Positions 18,895 to 27,191 are shown, counted from the stretch's first letter. The stretch: DNA of 64,000 nucleotides from Methylobacterium nodulans ORS 2060 (GCF_000022085.1 NC_011894.1:1266501-1330500), one strand, 5' to 3'. The notes: generated by a model not told the origin, from the sequence alone. Numbers and translations are program-made.

Positions 18895-19455
18895 ATGAGC
18901 TCGCCCGCCGCACGACCCGGGCGCGAGCCGACCGCCGAGCGGGGGGCCTCCGATCAGACCCTCACGCTGCGCGCGTGGCTGCGCCTCCTCACCTGCACCA
19001 CGATGATCGAGAACGACATCCGCAGCCGGCTGCGCACGCAGTTCGACTTCACGCTGCCGCGCTTCGATCTCCTGGCGCAGCTCGACAAGGCCGAGGACGG
19101 CCTCGTGCTCAGCGAGGCCTCGAAGCTGCTGATGGTGTCGGCGGGCAACGTCACGGCGGTGGTCGAGAAGCTCCTGGCCAGCGGCTACATCACCCGCCAG
19201 CCCTCGCCGCACGACCGCCGGGCCCAGGTGATCCGGATGACGCATGCCGGCCGGGCCGCCTTCCGAACCATGGCGGAGGCGCACCGGACCTGGGTCGAGG
19301 AGCTGTTCGCCGACCTCTCGCCGGAGGAGGTCGCCGGGCTGATGGATGGGCTGGCGCGCCTGAAGCGCTCGGCCCAGGGCCATCTCGGCGGGCTCCCGCC
19401 GCCCGGCCGCGGGCGGCGGGAGCCCGAGCCGCCCTCCGGAAGCGTGGCCGGCTAG
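18895..19455 (+). CDS. MarR family transcriptional regulator of aromatic-CoA cluster
   Basis: 186 residues. A disordered, Pro/Arg-rich N-terminal tail (about 1-22) precedes a MarR core: dimer helix with RAWLRLLTCTTMIENDIRSRLR, recognition helix around SAGNVTAVVEKLLASGYI, and wing with SPHDRRAQVIRMT. A Gly/Pro-rich tail follows. The ATG at 18895 has GGGAG 12 bases upstream. It lies at the edge of the aromatic cluster, divergent from the transporter operon. TTYA-N4-TRAA palindromes before the ligase/monooxygenase pair, the SDR operon, the transporter and this gene make it the best candidate for the regulator of all four. The effector would probably be the aromatic-CoA thioester. Confidence 0.88.
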   Translation: MSSPAARPGREPTAERGASDQTLTLRAWLRLLTCTTMIENDIRSRLRTQFDFTLPRFDLLAQLDKAEDGLVLSEASKLLMVSAGNVTAVVEKLLASGYITRQPSPHDRRAQVIRMTHAGRAAFRTMAEAHRTWVEELFADLSPEEVAGLMDGLARLKRSAQGHLGGLPPPGRGRREPEPPSGSVAG

Positions 19456-19515
19456 CCCGACAGCCACGGACCGCCCAACGAGCGCAGGCTGCTGCGATCA
19501 GCCGGTTGATCCCAC

Positions 19516-19543
19516 CCTGAGGTGCGAGCGCAAGCGCCTCAGG
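19516..19543. repeat. CCTGAGGTGC-type hairpin
   Basis: Ten-base arms (19516-19525 and 19534-19543) with one wobble pair, between the convergent MarR and Lrp genes. The CTGAGGTGC...GCGCCTCAG core is shared with the 38-base inverted repeat at 8734-8859, so it is probably a short member of the same family. No T-run follows. Confidence 0.55.
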
Positions 19544-19601
19544 ATGAGGGCGAGACCGGGCTCACCTGCCCGCCCGGCTCCGGTCTCCCCGCGCCGTCGC
19601 C

Positions 19602-20039
19602 TCACAGCCGGGCCCGGGTGCTGCGCGGTGTCGCGAGCAGGAGGTGGGTCTCGGAGGCGGTGACGCCCGGGATCAGCCGGATCCGGCGCAGCACCGCGTC
19701 GAGGTCGGCCAGGCTCCGGGCCAGGATCTCCACGATGATGTCCCAGCGCCCATTGGTGGTGTGAACCGCGCCGACCTCGGGAAATCCCGTGAGCGCGTCG
19801 ATGACCTCGTCCGCCCGGCGGCCCTCGACCTCGATGAGCGTGAGGCCGCGCACGGCCGGCGAGGTCGCGTCCGCCCGCAGCACCACCGTGTAGCCGACGA
19901 TCTCGCCGGCCTGCTCCAGGCGTGCGATCCGGGCCCGCACCGTCGCGCGCGAGACGCCGAGGGCCTGGGCGAGGTCGGAGATGCTGCGCCGGCTGTCGTG
20001 GCGCAGGATGGTGATCAGCCTTCGGTCGAGGTCGTCCAC
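19602..20039 (-). CDS. Lrp/AsnC family transcriptional regulator
   Basis: 145 residues. The N-terminal HTH (about 1-60) contains DRRLITILRHDSRRSISDLAQALGVSRATVRARI, and the C-terminal RAM ligand/oligomerisation domain includes GFPEVGAVHTTNGRWDIIVEI. It is divergent from arginase. Lrp-type activators in rhizobia and agrobacteria control arginase and ornithine cyclodeaminase in response to arginine or ornithine, so the same role is likely here. The 124-base promoter gap shows no clear palindrome. Confidence 0.9.
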   Translation of the reverse strand: MDDLDRRLITILRHDSRRSISDLAQALGVSRATVRARIARLEQAGEIVGYTVVLRADATSPAVRGLTLIEVEGRRADEVIDALTGFPEVGAVHTTNGRWDIIVEILARSLADLDAVLRRIRLIPGVTASETHLLLATPRSTRARL

Positions 20040-20163
20040 GGCTCCTCCCTTTCGGTCATATCTTCATGCCAATTCGGTAGATAGGGCCTGCCACTGTGCC
20101 GATCCGGTGCGTTCAAACCGCCACGCCGCCCGCCTAGATTTCAGGGGTGGCAGGAGGTCGGGG

Positions 20164-21093
20164 ATGCGCGGATTGCGATGCGTTCTGGTGGGGGCGCCGG
20201 TGCAGGCGGGAGCCGGCCGGCGGGGCTGCGACATGGGGCCGAGCGCCTATCGGGCCGCCGGAATCGCGGAGGCGGTGAGCGACCTCGGCTTCGCGGTGAT
20301 CGATGCGGGCAACCTCGAGGCCGCGCCCTGGCCGGCGCCGGCCCATCCGAACGGCGCCATCCGCAACCTCCCGGAGGTGGCCGGCTGGACCGCGACGCTC
20401 GCCGAGACCGCCGAGCGGCTCGCCGCCGACAGCCTGCCGCTCTTCCTCGGCGGCGACCACAGCCTCTCGGCCGGCACCATCGCGGGGATGAGCCGGCGCG
20501 CCCGCGCGGAGGGGCGCCCGCTCTTCGTGCTCTGGCTCGACTCGCACCCGGACTTCCACACCCTCGACACGACGACGAGCGGCAACCTGCACGGCGTGCC
20601 GATGGCCTACGCGACCGGACGGTCGGGCTTTGCCGGCTATTTCCCGCCGCTCGACGCTCCCGTCGATCCCCGCCGGGTCTGCATGTTCGGGCTGCGCAGC
20701 GTCGATCCGGCGGAGCGCGCGGCCCTGCGCGAGGCGGGCGTGAGGGTCCACGACATGCGTTTGATCGACGAGGAGGGCATCGCGCGCCCGCTCGCCGCCT
20801 TCCTCGACGAGGTCGCGGCGGCGGAGGGCCTGCTGCATGTCAGCCTCGATGTCGATTTCCTCGATCCCGGCATCGCGCCGGGGGTCGGCACGACGGTGCC
20901 GGGGGGCACGAGCTTCCGCGAAGCGCATCTCGTCATGGAGATGCTGCACGACAGCGGGCTCGTGCGGGGCCTCGACCTCGTCGAGCTCAACCCGTTCCTG
21001 GACGAGCGCGGGCGCACCGCGCTCCTGATGGTGGACCTCGCCGCGAGCCTGCTCGGGCGGCGCGTCCTCGATCGGCCGACGCGGAGCTTCTGA
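20164..21093 (+). CDS. rocF: Arginase (ureohydrolase family)
   Basis: 309 residues. It hydrolyses L-arginine to ornithine and urea with a Mn2 centre. The metal ligands are seen in GGDHS (His99), DSHPDFH (Asp126, His128, Asp130) and SLDVDFLDP (Asp229, Asp231). GNLHGVPMA is the arginase loop. The usual DAHADxN reads DSHPDFH, as in other alphaproteobacterial arginases. GGAGG lies seven bases before the ATG. Two bases separate it from ornithine cyclodeaminase, which converts its product, so arginine would pass to proline. Agmatinase or another ureohydrolase is the alternative. Confidence 0.92.
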   Translation: MRGLRCVLVGAPVQAGAGRRGCDMGPSAYRAAGIAEAVSDLGFAVIDAGNLEAAPWPAPAHPNGAIRNLPEVAGWTATLAETAERLAADSLPLFLGGDHSLSAGTIAGMSRRARAEGRPLFVLWLDSHPDFHTLDTTTSGNLHGVPMAYATGRSGFAGYFPPLDAPVDPRRVCMFGLRSVDPAERAALREAGVRVHDMRLIDEEGIARPLAAFLDEVAAAEGLLHVSLDVDFLDPGIAPGVGTTVPGGTSFREAHLVMEMLHDSGLVRGLDLVELNPFLDERGRTALLMVDLAASLLGRRVLDRPTRSF

Positions 21094-21095
21094 CC

Positions 21096-22148
21096 ATGGC
21101 ACCCGCCCTCAACACCGTGCCCTTCGTCAGCGTCGAGCACATGATGCGGCTCGTGCTCGCGATCGGCGTCGAGCGCTTCCTCACCGAGCTCGCCGACTTC
21201 ATCGCGGCGGATTTCCGGCGCTGGGAGAGCTTCGACAAGACGCCCCGCCTCGCCGCCCACAGCGTCGATGGCGTGATCGAGCTGATGCCGACGAGCGACG
21301 GCACCACCTACGGCTTCAAGTACGTCAACGGCCATCCGAAGAACATCCGCTCGGGCCGCCAGACGGTGGCGGCCTTCGGGGTGCTGGCGGATGTCGGCCA
21401 CGGCTATCCGGTGCTGCTCACCGAGATGACGATCCTGACGGCCCTGCGCACGGCGGCGACCTCGGCGCTGGCGGCGCAGTATCTCGCGCCGCCGCGCGCG
21501 CGCACCATGGCGCTCATCGGCAACGGCGCCCAGGCCGAGTTCCAGGCGCTGGCCTTCAAGGCGCTCCTCGGCATCGACCGGCTGCGGCTCTACGACATCG
21601 ATCCCGCGGCGACGGCGAAGTGCCTGCGCAACCTCGCCGGGCTCGGCTTCACGCTTCAGCCCTGTGCCAGCATCGCCGCCGCGGTCGAGGGCGCCGAGAT
21701 CGTCACCACCGTCACGGCGGACAAACAGAACGCCACCATCCTGACCGACAACCTCGTCGGCGCCGGGATCCACATCAATGGCGTCGGCGGCGACTGCCCC
21801 GGCAAGACCGAGCTGCACCCGGACGTGCTGCGGCGCTGCGAGATCGTGGTCGAGTACGCGCCCCAGACCCGGATCGAAGGCGAGATCCAGCAGCTGCCCT
21901 TCGATCATCCGGTGACCGAGCTCTGGCAGGTCATCGCCGGGCGGGCGCCGGGCCGGCGGGACGCCCGCCAGGTCACGCTGTTCGACTCGGTCGGCTTCGC
22001 GGTCGAGGATTTCTCCGCCCTGCGCTACCTGCGCGAGAGGCTCGGGACCTATCCGTTCTTCACCGAGCTCGACCTGCTCGCGGATCCCGACGAGCCGCGC
22101 GACCTGTTCGGCATGCTCCTGCGGGCGCAGGCCCGGGCGGCGGCTTGA
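21096..22148 (+). CDS. ocd: Ornithine cyclodeaminase
   Basis: 350 residues. It converts L-ornithine to L-proline and ammonia with bound NAD. The substrate region GFKYVNGHPKN and the Rossmann motif MALIGNGAQAEFQALAF (about 137-153) are present, with the conserved GVGGDCPGKTEL segment. It starts two bases after the arginase stop, so the pair is one operon facing the Lrp gene. A plus-strand hairpin at 22331-22368 may end the transcript. Confidence 0.93.
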   Translation: MAPALNTVPFVSVEHMMRLVLAIGVERFLTELADFIAADFRRWESFDKTPRLAAHSVDGVIELMPTSDGTTYGFKYVNGHPKNIRSGRQTVAAFGVLADVGHGYPVLLTEMTILTALRTAATSALAAQYLAPPRARTMALIGNGAQAEFQALAFKALLGIDRLRLYDIDPAATAKCLRNLAGLGFTLQPCASIAAAVEGAEIVTTVTADKQNATILTDNLVGAGIHINGVGGDCPGKTELHPDVLRRCEIVVEYAPQTRIEGEIQQLPFDHPVTELWQVIAGRAPGRRDARQVTLFDSVGFAVEDFSALRYLRERLGTYPFFTELDLLADPDEPRDLFGMLLRAQARAAA

Positions 22149-22267
22149 CCGCCGGCGCGGCCTGACCGCCGGCCGAATTGCGCACAAAAATGCCAGCGGC
22201 GCGCCGATGGCGCACAATTGTGCTTGTGGGGCCTCCGGGCTCCGGCTAGGACCCTGGGGCCCAAGGC

Positions 22268-22294
22268 AAAAAAAAGCCGCCCTCGCGGAGCGGC
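22268..22294 (-). terminator. Rho-independent terminator of sigma factor gene
   Basis: Read on the minus strand: stem GCCGC/GCGGC with a 9-base loop, followed directly by eight T (the A run at 22268-22275). It lies about 170 bases downstream of the sigma factor stop at 22465. The gap 22149-22464 also has a palindrome GCACAATTGTGC at 22212-22223 and no gene. Confidence 0.7.
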
Positions 22295-22330
22295 CCGAAG
22301 TCTAGGGAGGAAACGCCCAAAGAGGGCAAT

Positions 22331-22368
22331 CGCCGCCGCGACGCCATCGCGGCGGCGAGGTCTTTTCT
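22331..22368 (+). terminator. Plus-strand hairpin, possible terminator after ocd
   Basis: Perfect 11-base arms (22331-22341 and 22347-22357) with a 5-base loop, followed by AGGTCTTTTCT. The T-run is interrupted, so termination may be partial. It is about 180 bases after the ornithine cyclodeaminase stop. Confidence 0.5.
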
Positions 22369-22464
22369 ATCCCACGCTGCACTGCACAACACAATCCGAC
22401 GCGGGCGTGGAACAGCCATGCTCGCACGGCATGCGCCGCCGACCGGCACCCGGATGGGCGGGGC

Positions 22465-23205
22465 TCAGCTGCGCGGCGCGACACGGTTCGACAGGGCGGA
22501 CTGGATCAGGGCATCGGCCTGGAGTTCGCAGCCCGTGTAGCCGAGCAGCGTAGCGAGCCGCGCGCGGGCGCGGTTCACCCGGCTCTTGATGGTGCCGACC
22601 GCCACGCCCAGCATCGTCGCGACCTGCTCGTAGGTGAGTTCCTGCACCCCCACCAGCACGAGGGTCTCGCGCATGTCCGGCGGAAGGCGGGCGAGCGCCT
22701 GCTGGACCTCGACGAGGCTCACGCCGTGATCCTGGCGCGGCGCCACGGCGAGCAGCGCCGCGTATTGCCCCTCGTCGTCCTCCACCTCGCGCGAGCGCTT
22801 GCGGCGCAGCGAGTAGAAGTGGTTGCGCATGATCGTGAACAGCCACGCGTCGAGATTGGTGCCGGGCGTGAACCGGTCGCGGTTCTGCCACGCGCGCAGC
22901 ACCGTCTCCTGCACGAGGTCGTCCGCCTCTGCGCCGCGTCCGGCCATGCTGATCGCGAAGGCGCGCAGCGAGGGAAGCGCCTTCAGAAGGCCGGCATGGA
23001 AGGCGCGGAGATCCGCGTCCGACTGCGCCTCCAGGGCACGGGTGAGCCGGTCGAGGAGCGCTTCGAGCGAGGGCGACAGGTCGCGGGCCTGATGAGCCGC
23101 GTAGAGATCCCGCAGCGCCTGCCCGAGATGATCGCGCACCGGCTCGGGCAGGACGGCGCTGTCGGCCGATTCGGGGACCGCCAAGGCGTCAGGGGACAGG
23201 AGCAC
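22465..23205 (-). CDS. EcfG-type (ECF15) sigma factor with NepR-like N-terminal segment
   Basis: 246 residues, longer than typical EcfG (about 180). Sigma-2 spans about 80-135, with the EcfG strings SLRAFAIS, ADDLVQETVLRAW and GTNLDAWLFTIMRNHFYS, followed by REVEDDEGQ. Sigma-4 spans about 165-222, with ALARLPPDMRETLVLVGVQELTYEQVA and VGTIKSRVNRARARL. EcfG directs the general stress response and is held by the anti-sigma factor NepR. Residues 22-53 (VRDHLGQALRDLYAA, then LEALLDRL) align without gaps to the NepR core LGxxLRxxY...LLxxL, suggesting a built-in NepR-like domain. No phyR or nepR gene is adjacent. Calling the segment NepR is inference; the sigma assignment is firm. Confidence 0.9.
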   Translation of the reverse strand: MLLSPDALAVPESADSAVLPEPVRDHLGQALRDLYAAHQARDLSPSLEALLDRLTRALEAQSDADLRAFHAGLLKALPSLRAFAISMAGRGAEADDLVQETVLRAWQNRDRFTPGTNLDAWLFTIMRNHFYSLRRKRSREVEDDEGQYAALLAVAPRQDHGVSLVEVQQALARLPPDMRETLVLVGVQELTYEQVATMLGVAVGTIKSRVNRARARLATLLGYTGCELQADALIQSALSNRVAPRS

Positions 23206-23361
23206 CGGGCCTCCTCATACTAGCATGGGGTATCTATGCCCGGGCAGCTATGGCGGCCGCATCCCGCGTCAAGACGGGCCTGCGCTCGGTTCCGCCCCCG
23301 GGGTGCAGGATCGCGTTCGGCTCGGACGTGAAGGTCCGCAAAGTCGACGGCCGGGCCGGTC

Positions 23362-23530
23362 TCACGCCTCCTCGATCAGCCGGACGTGCTCGGCCTCCGG
23401 GACGCCGTAGCCGTCATCCGCCACCGCGAGCAGCGCCGGACGGTCCAGGATGGTGATGCGCCCGCGCCGCGCCCGGATCAGCTGGCGGCCTTCCAGGGCC
23501 TGGAGCGCGAGGGTGAGCGCGGACCGTCTC
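23362..23530 (-). pseudogene. Remnant of a Crp/Fnr regulator (C-terminal end only)
   Basis: On the minus strand the last roughly 55 codons of a Crp/Fnr-type gene can be read up to the TGA at 23362-23364: RSALTLALQALEGRQLIRA, then RGRITILDRPALLAVAD and YGVPEAEH. This is the end of the HTH_Crp_2 recognition helix and the tail. Upstream of about 23530 the similarity stops and no cNMP domain is found in any frame before 23750. It is therefore a truncated relic next to an intact Crp gene at 24130. The rest of 23206-23749 has only the hairpin at 23620. Confidence 0.65.
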
Positions 23531-23619
23531 CCGGTGCCTCGGGCCCAACCCTCTCGGAGGCAGTGCCCGGCTTATTGCCAGTACAGCCCGCAAAGGCAAT
23601 TTCCCGTATCTGTTCTGCA

Positions 23620-23653
23620 TGATACCCGACATTTCCGGCAATGTCGGGTATCA
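23620..23653. repeat. Perfect 14-base inverted repeat upstream of receiver gene
   Basis: Arms TGATACCCGACATT (23620-23633) and its exact complement (23640-23653) around a 6-base loop, about 97 bases before the receiver start. No T-run follows on either strand, so it is a candidate operator or a palindromic repeat rather than a terminator. Confidence 0.6.
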
Positions 23654-23749
23654 CACCGAAGACGGACTGTTTCTCACCGGATATTGACGGCCCTGCACTG
23701 ACCTCCCCACCTGGGCGCAGAACTATTTGGATTGTCGCGGGGCGGGACC

Positions 23750-24133
23750 GTGAGAAATACTGATGGCTCCCCGACAGTTCTGCTGATCGAGGACGATGTG
23801 CTGGTTGGCATGGATCTCTCCGAAACGCTGGCGGCGGCAGGTTATCGGGTGATCGGCCCGGTCACGCAGATCTCCGACGCCCTGGCGGCTCTCCGGGAGG
23901 CGATGCCGGCCGCGGCCGTGGTCGATGTGAGGCTCAAGGACGGTTCCTGCGCGGCCCTCGCCCCCGAACTGCGCCAGCGCCGGATTCCCTACCTGGTGCA
24001 TACGGGTTGCCGGCGCGACGATCCGCTCGCGGCCGCGTTCCTGGATGCCCCCTGGTTCGCCAAGCCGGCCGCCTTCCGCGACCTCATCGCAGCCCTGGAC
24101 GACCTCGCGCGCGAATGCGGGAGCGCATCATGA
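23750..24133 (+). CDS. Single-domain response regulator (receiver)
   Basis: 127 residues from the GTG at 23750; a TTG at 23732 would add six residues and neither start has a strong ribosome site. The receiver core is complete: acidic EDD (14-16), phospho-acceptor Asp59 in VVDVRL, Thr85 in VHTG and Lys105 in FAKPA. There is no output domain. Its TGA overlaps the ATG of the Crp gene (ATGA), so the two are translated together. The receiver may act through protein contact, for instance on a kinase or the Crp partner. Confidence 0.88.
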   Translation: MRNTDGSPTVLLIEDDVLVGMDLSETLAAAGYRVIGPVTQISDALAALREAMPAAAVVDVRLKDGSCAALAPELRQRRIPYLVHTGCRRDDPLAAAFLDAPWFAKPAAFRDLIAALDDLARECGSAS

Positions 24134-24891
24134 CCGCAGGCGGGGCCTGTCCGAGCCACGAGACCAGGCGACAGGGGCCCAACGCGCTCGTGCGCCGGCT
24201 CGCGCGCCATGCCGACCTGTCGGACGCCGAGACCGGGCTCCTGAACCGGCTGAGCACGGCCACGCGGTTGATCGGCCCGCGCAGCGACCTCGTGCGCGAG
24301 GGCGACGATCCGGGGGGCGCCCACGTGATCCTGTCGGGCGCCGCCTGCCGCTACAAGCTGCGCCCGATGGGGACCCGGCACATCGTGTCCTATCTGCTCC
24401 CGGGCGACATCTGCGACGCGGACGGGGCCACGGTGCAGCGGGCGGACTTCTCCGCCGCCACCCTGGTGCCCAGCACGGTGGCCTTCATCCCGCGCCCGCT
24501 CCTGCGGGAGCTCACCGCGATGCATGACGGCATCGCCCGGGGCCTGCGCGCCGCCAAGCTCGCCGAGGAGGCGATCCTGCGCATGTGGCTCGCCAATCTC
24601 GGCTGCCGGTCGGCCCTGGAGCGCACCGCGCATCTGTTCTGCGAATTGCTGGAGCGGCTGCGCGCCGTCGGGCTCGCCGGCGAGGCCGGCTACGACCTGC
24701 CGATGACGCAGATCGACCTCTCGATCACGCTGGGCATGTCGACGGTCCACATGAACCGCACCCTGCACGAGCTGCGCCGCCAGGCGGCGGCCGACCTGCG
24801 CGGACGGACCCTGCACATCCTCGACCGGGCGCGGCTCGCGTCCATCGCCGAGTTCGACCCGAGCTACCTGCGCCCCGTCCTCGCCTCCTGA
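24130..24891 (+). CDS. Crp/Fnr family transcriptional regulator
   Basis: 253 residues. The cyclic-nucleotide-binding-like barrel spans about 35-125 (RSDLVREGDDPGGAHVILSGAACRYK, then VSYLLPGDICD). The HTH_Crp domain spans about 165-235, with the recognition helix in LPMTQIDLSITLGMSTVHMNRTLHELR. No Fnr-type cysteine cluster is present and the cAMP ligand residues are not evident, so the signal is unknown. It is coupled to the receiver gene by a four-base overlap. The remnant at 23362 is from a gene of the same family. Confidence 0.9.
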   Translation: MTAGGACPSHETRRQGPNALVRRLARHADLSDAETGLLNRLSTATRLIGPRSDLVREGDDPGGAHVILSGAACRYKLRPMGTRHIVSYLLPGDICDADGATVQRADFSAATLVPSTVAFIPRPLLRELTAMHDGIARGLRAAKLAEEAILRMWLANLGCRSALERTAHLFCELLERLRAVGLAGEAGYDLPMTQIDLSITLGMSTVHMNRTLHELRRQAAADLRGRTLHILDRARLASIAEFDPSYLRPVLAS

Positions 24892-25072
24892 CCGGAGCCG
24901 CCCGGCGCTGCCCGCCCCTGGGCAGGCCGCCTCCAGGCACCTTGACGCCCAGCTTGGGCGCGGGCAATCCGCCGGAGGTCCGCGTCCCGACGGCCCGGGC
25001 CGGAACGCCGCCGCCCGGCGGCGCTTATCCGTCCAGCCGCGGCCGGATCGGGGGCCGCCGGGAGGAAGTGGA

Positions 25073-25708
25073 ATGCGGTCGAAGCGCGTGCACGACGTCG
25101 GAGGCGCCCGCCCCTGGCTGTCGCGGGTCGCCGGGGCGCTGGCCCTGATCGGGGTGGCGGGCGGCCTCTCCGGCTGCGGCGCCGTCAACCAGGTGCCGCT
25201 CCTGGAGGAGCGGGCGAAATCCGCCTGGAGCGAGGTGCAGAACCAGTACCAGCGCCGCGCCGACCTCATCCCCAACCTCGTCGAGACCGTGAAGGGCTAC
25301 GCCCAGCAGGAGAAGGACGTGCTGATCGGCGTCACGGAGGCGCGCGCCAAGGCCTCCAGCGTCAAGGTCGACGCCTCGACGGTCAGCGACCCGCAGAAGT
25401 TCAAGGAATACCAGGACGCCCAGAACCAGCTCTCGGGCGCCCTCGGGCGGCTCCTCGTCACGGTCGAGCGCTATCCCGACCTCAAGTCGAACCAGAACTT
25501 CCTCGCCCTGCAATCCCAGCTCGAAGGCACCGAGAACCGGATTGCGGTGGCGCGGCGCGACTACATCGCCGCCGTGCAGTCCTACAACACCGAGGTGCGC
25601 ACGATCCCCGGCCGCTGGATCGCGGCGTGGCTCTATCCCGACGCCAAGCCGATGGAGACCTTCACGGCGACGCCCGAATCCTCGCGGCCGCCGAACGTGA
25701 AGTTCTGA
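25073..25708 (+). CDS. lemA: LemA family lipoprotein
   Basis: 211 residues. A hydrophobic signal with lipobox LSGC (Cys35) is followed by the LemA helical core: NQVPLLEERAKSAWSEVQNQYQRRADLIPNLVE, then TEARAKA and LKSNQNFLALQSQLEGTENRIAVARRDY. LemA proteins are envelope proteins of unclear function, often encoded with TPM-domain proteins as here. It begins the three-gene run lemA-TPM-TPM. The signal is read as lipoprotein because of the Cys; a plain membrane anchor is the alternative. Confidence 0.93.
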   Translation: MRSKRVHDVGGARPWLSRVAGALALIGVAGGLSGCGAVNQVPLLEERAKSAWSEVQNQYQRRADLIPNLVETVKGYAQQEKDVLIGVTEARAKASSVKVDASTVSDPQKFKEYQDAQNQLSGALGRLLVTVERYPDLKSNQNFLALQSQLEGTENRIAVARRDYIAAVQSYNTEVRTIPGRWIAAWLYPDAKPMETFTATPESSRPPNVKF

Positions 25709-25799
25709 GCAGGTTTCGGACAAGTGTCCGCGGTTTTCCGGCAAAAACCTGCGGCAGACCAAAGGCCTCAGCAGGCTTGGCAACGCAAGCCCGCTGAGG
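25709..25799 (+). repeat. REP-like element, two hairpins (copy B)
   Basis: The first hairpin (25709-25752) has outer arms GCAGGTTT/AAACCTGC with the conserved AAGTGTCC...GG centre. The second (about 25766-25799) has arms CCTCAGC/GCTGAGG with an inner GGCTTG/CAAGCC pair. It is inserted in the gap between lemA and the TPM gene and might affect their relative expression. Confidence 0.75.
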
Positions 25800-25807
25800 T
25801 CCCGCTG

Positions 25808-26569
25808 ATGCGGGCCGCCCTCCGGCTCTGCCTTCCCGTCCTGGCGCTCGTCGCCCTGGCGGCGGCTTCGCTCGCGGCCGATCTGTCCTTCCCCGCCCTG
25901 ACCGGCCGGGTGGTCGACGCGGCCGGGCTGCTCACGCCGCAACAGCGGACCGAGCTCGAGACCAAGCTCAAGGGCTACGAGGACAAGACCTCGGACCAGG
26001 TGGTCGTGGCGACGGTGCCGAGTCTGCAGGGCACCAGCGTCGAGGATTATGCCAACCGCCTCTTCCGCGCCTGGAAGCTCGGCCAGGAGAAGACGAACAA
26101 CGGGGTGCTCCTCCTGGTGGCGCCGGCCGAGCGCAAGGTGCGCATCGAGGTCGGCTACGGGCTCGAAGGCGCGCTCACGGATGCGCTGTCCAAGGTCCTG
26201 ATTGCCGGCACCATCGCGCCGCGCTTCAAGGCCGGCGACTTTGCCGGCGGGATCAATGCCGGGGTGGACGGAATCCTCTCCATTCTGGCGGGCGATGCGC
26301 AGGAATGGCAGCGCAAGCCGCAGGTCCGCTCCGACGAGGTGGCTCCCGAGCAGGTCCTCCTCCTCGTCATCCTGTTCTTCCTGGTGCTCTTCGTGCTCTG
26401 GCGCATGAACCGCGGCGGGCGCCGGGGCGGCGGCATCGTCATCCTGCCCGGCCCCGGCTCGGGCGGCTGGAGCGGCGGCTATTCGGGCGGATCGTCGGGC
26501 GGCTTCGGAGGCGGGTTCTCGGGCGGCGGCGGCTCGTCGGGCGGGGGAGGGGCTTCCGGTGACTGGTAG
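25808..26569 (+). CDS. TPM-domain (YgcG-like) membrane protein
   Basis: 253 residues from the ATG at 25808 (GAGG upstream); the extension to 25724 is translated REP sequence. A signal peptide (1-24) is followed by a TPM domain (about 30-165) with VVDAAGLLTPQQRTELE, YANRLFRAWKLGQEKTNNGVLLLVA and VGYGLEGALTD. One membrane span lies at about 182-200, followed by a Gly/Ser-rich cytoplasmic tail. It is the usual partner of LemA and may be a phosphatase or photosystem-II-repair-like factor in the family. It overlaps the next TPM gene by 11 bases. Confidence 0.92.
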   Translation: MRAALRLCLPVLALVALAAASLAADLSFPALTGRVVDAAGLLTPQQRTELETKLKGYEDKTSDQVVVATVPSLQGTSVEDYANRLFRAWKLGQEKTNNGVLLLVAPAERKVRIEVGYGLEGALTDALSKVLIAGTIAPRFKAGDFAGGINAGVDGILSILAGDAQEWQRKPQVRSDEVAPEQVLLLVILFFLVLFVLWRMNRGGRRGGGIVILPGPGSGGWSGGYSGGSSGGFGGGFSGGGGSSGGGGASGDW

Positions 26570-27191
26570 GGCGGCCGATCTCCTGACGCGCGATGCCTGC
26601 GAGCGGATCGCCGCGGCGGTGGCGCGGGCCGAGGCGGGCACGGCGGGCGAGATCGTCGTGATGGTGAGCGCGCGGGCCGGCCTCTATCGCTCCCCGGTGC
26701 TGGCCGTTGCCCTCGTCGGCGGGCTCCTCGCGCCCTGGCCGCTCCTCCTCCTCACAGGCTGGAGCACCGGCCTCGTCCTCGTCGCGCAGGCGGCCGTCGT
26801 GGCGCTGATCCTGGGGGCGAGCCTCTCCGAGCCGCTGCGCCTCGCTTTCGTCCCGCGGAGCGTGCGGCGGGCACGGGTGCGCGAGGCGGCGCAGTTCGCG
26901 TTCCGGTCGCGGGGCCTCACCCGCACCCGCGGGCGCACGGGACTCCTCCTGTTCCTCGCCCTCGCGGAGCGGCATGCCGAGATCGTCGCGGACGAGGGCA
27001 TCCTGGCGCGCATCGACGCGCAGATCTGGGCCGACCTGCTCACCGACCTCGCCGCCGCCCTGCGCCGCGGCGAGGTCGAGGCGGGCCTCGTCGCCGCCGT
27101 GGCGCGCCTGGGCGAGCGGCTGGCAACCGCGCTCCCGGCGGGGCCGGGCGATGCCGACGAGCTGCCGAACCGGGTGATCCTCGACGCGTGA
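26559..27191 (+). CDS. Second TPM-domain membrane protein
   Basis: 210 residues, starting at a GTG (26559) inside the end of the previous gene, behind a strong GGGGGAGGGG purine run. The N-terminal half has two hydrophobic spans at about 45-88. The second half contains the C-terminal TPM-like part: TRTRGRTGLLLFLALAERHAEIVADEGI. It completes the lemA-TPM-TPM set. Function unknown; probably an inner-membrane assembly. Confidence 0.88.
   Translation: MTGRAADLLTRDACERIAAAVARAEAGTAGEIVVMVSARAGLYRSPVLAVALVGGLLAPWPLLLLTGWSTGLVLVAQAAVVALILGASLSEPLRLAFVPRSVRRARVREAAQFAFRSRGLTRTRGRTGLLLFLALAERHAEIVADEGILARIDAQIWADLLTDLAAALRRGEVEAGLVAAVARLGERLATALPAGPGDADELPNRVILDA

Noticed and set aside
22212..22223. 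GCACAATTGTGC palindrome as an operator for ocd or the sigma factor
   Set aside because: It lies downstream of ocd and of the sigma factor gene, is short, and has no second copy in the window.
23280..23310. A GGAAC-like sequence upstream of the sigma factor as an EcfG autoregulated promoter
   Set aside because: The -10 CGTT is not found at the 16-17 base spacing; only a CGTC at the wrong distance is present.
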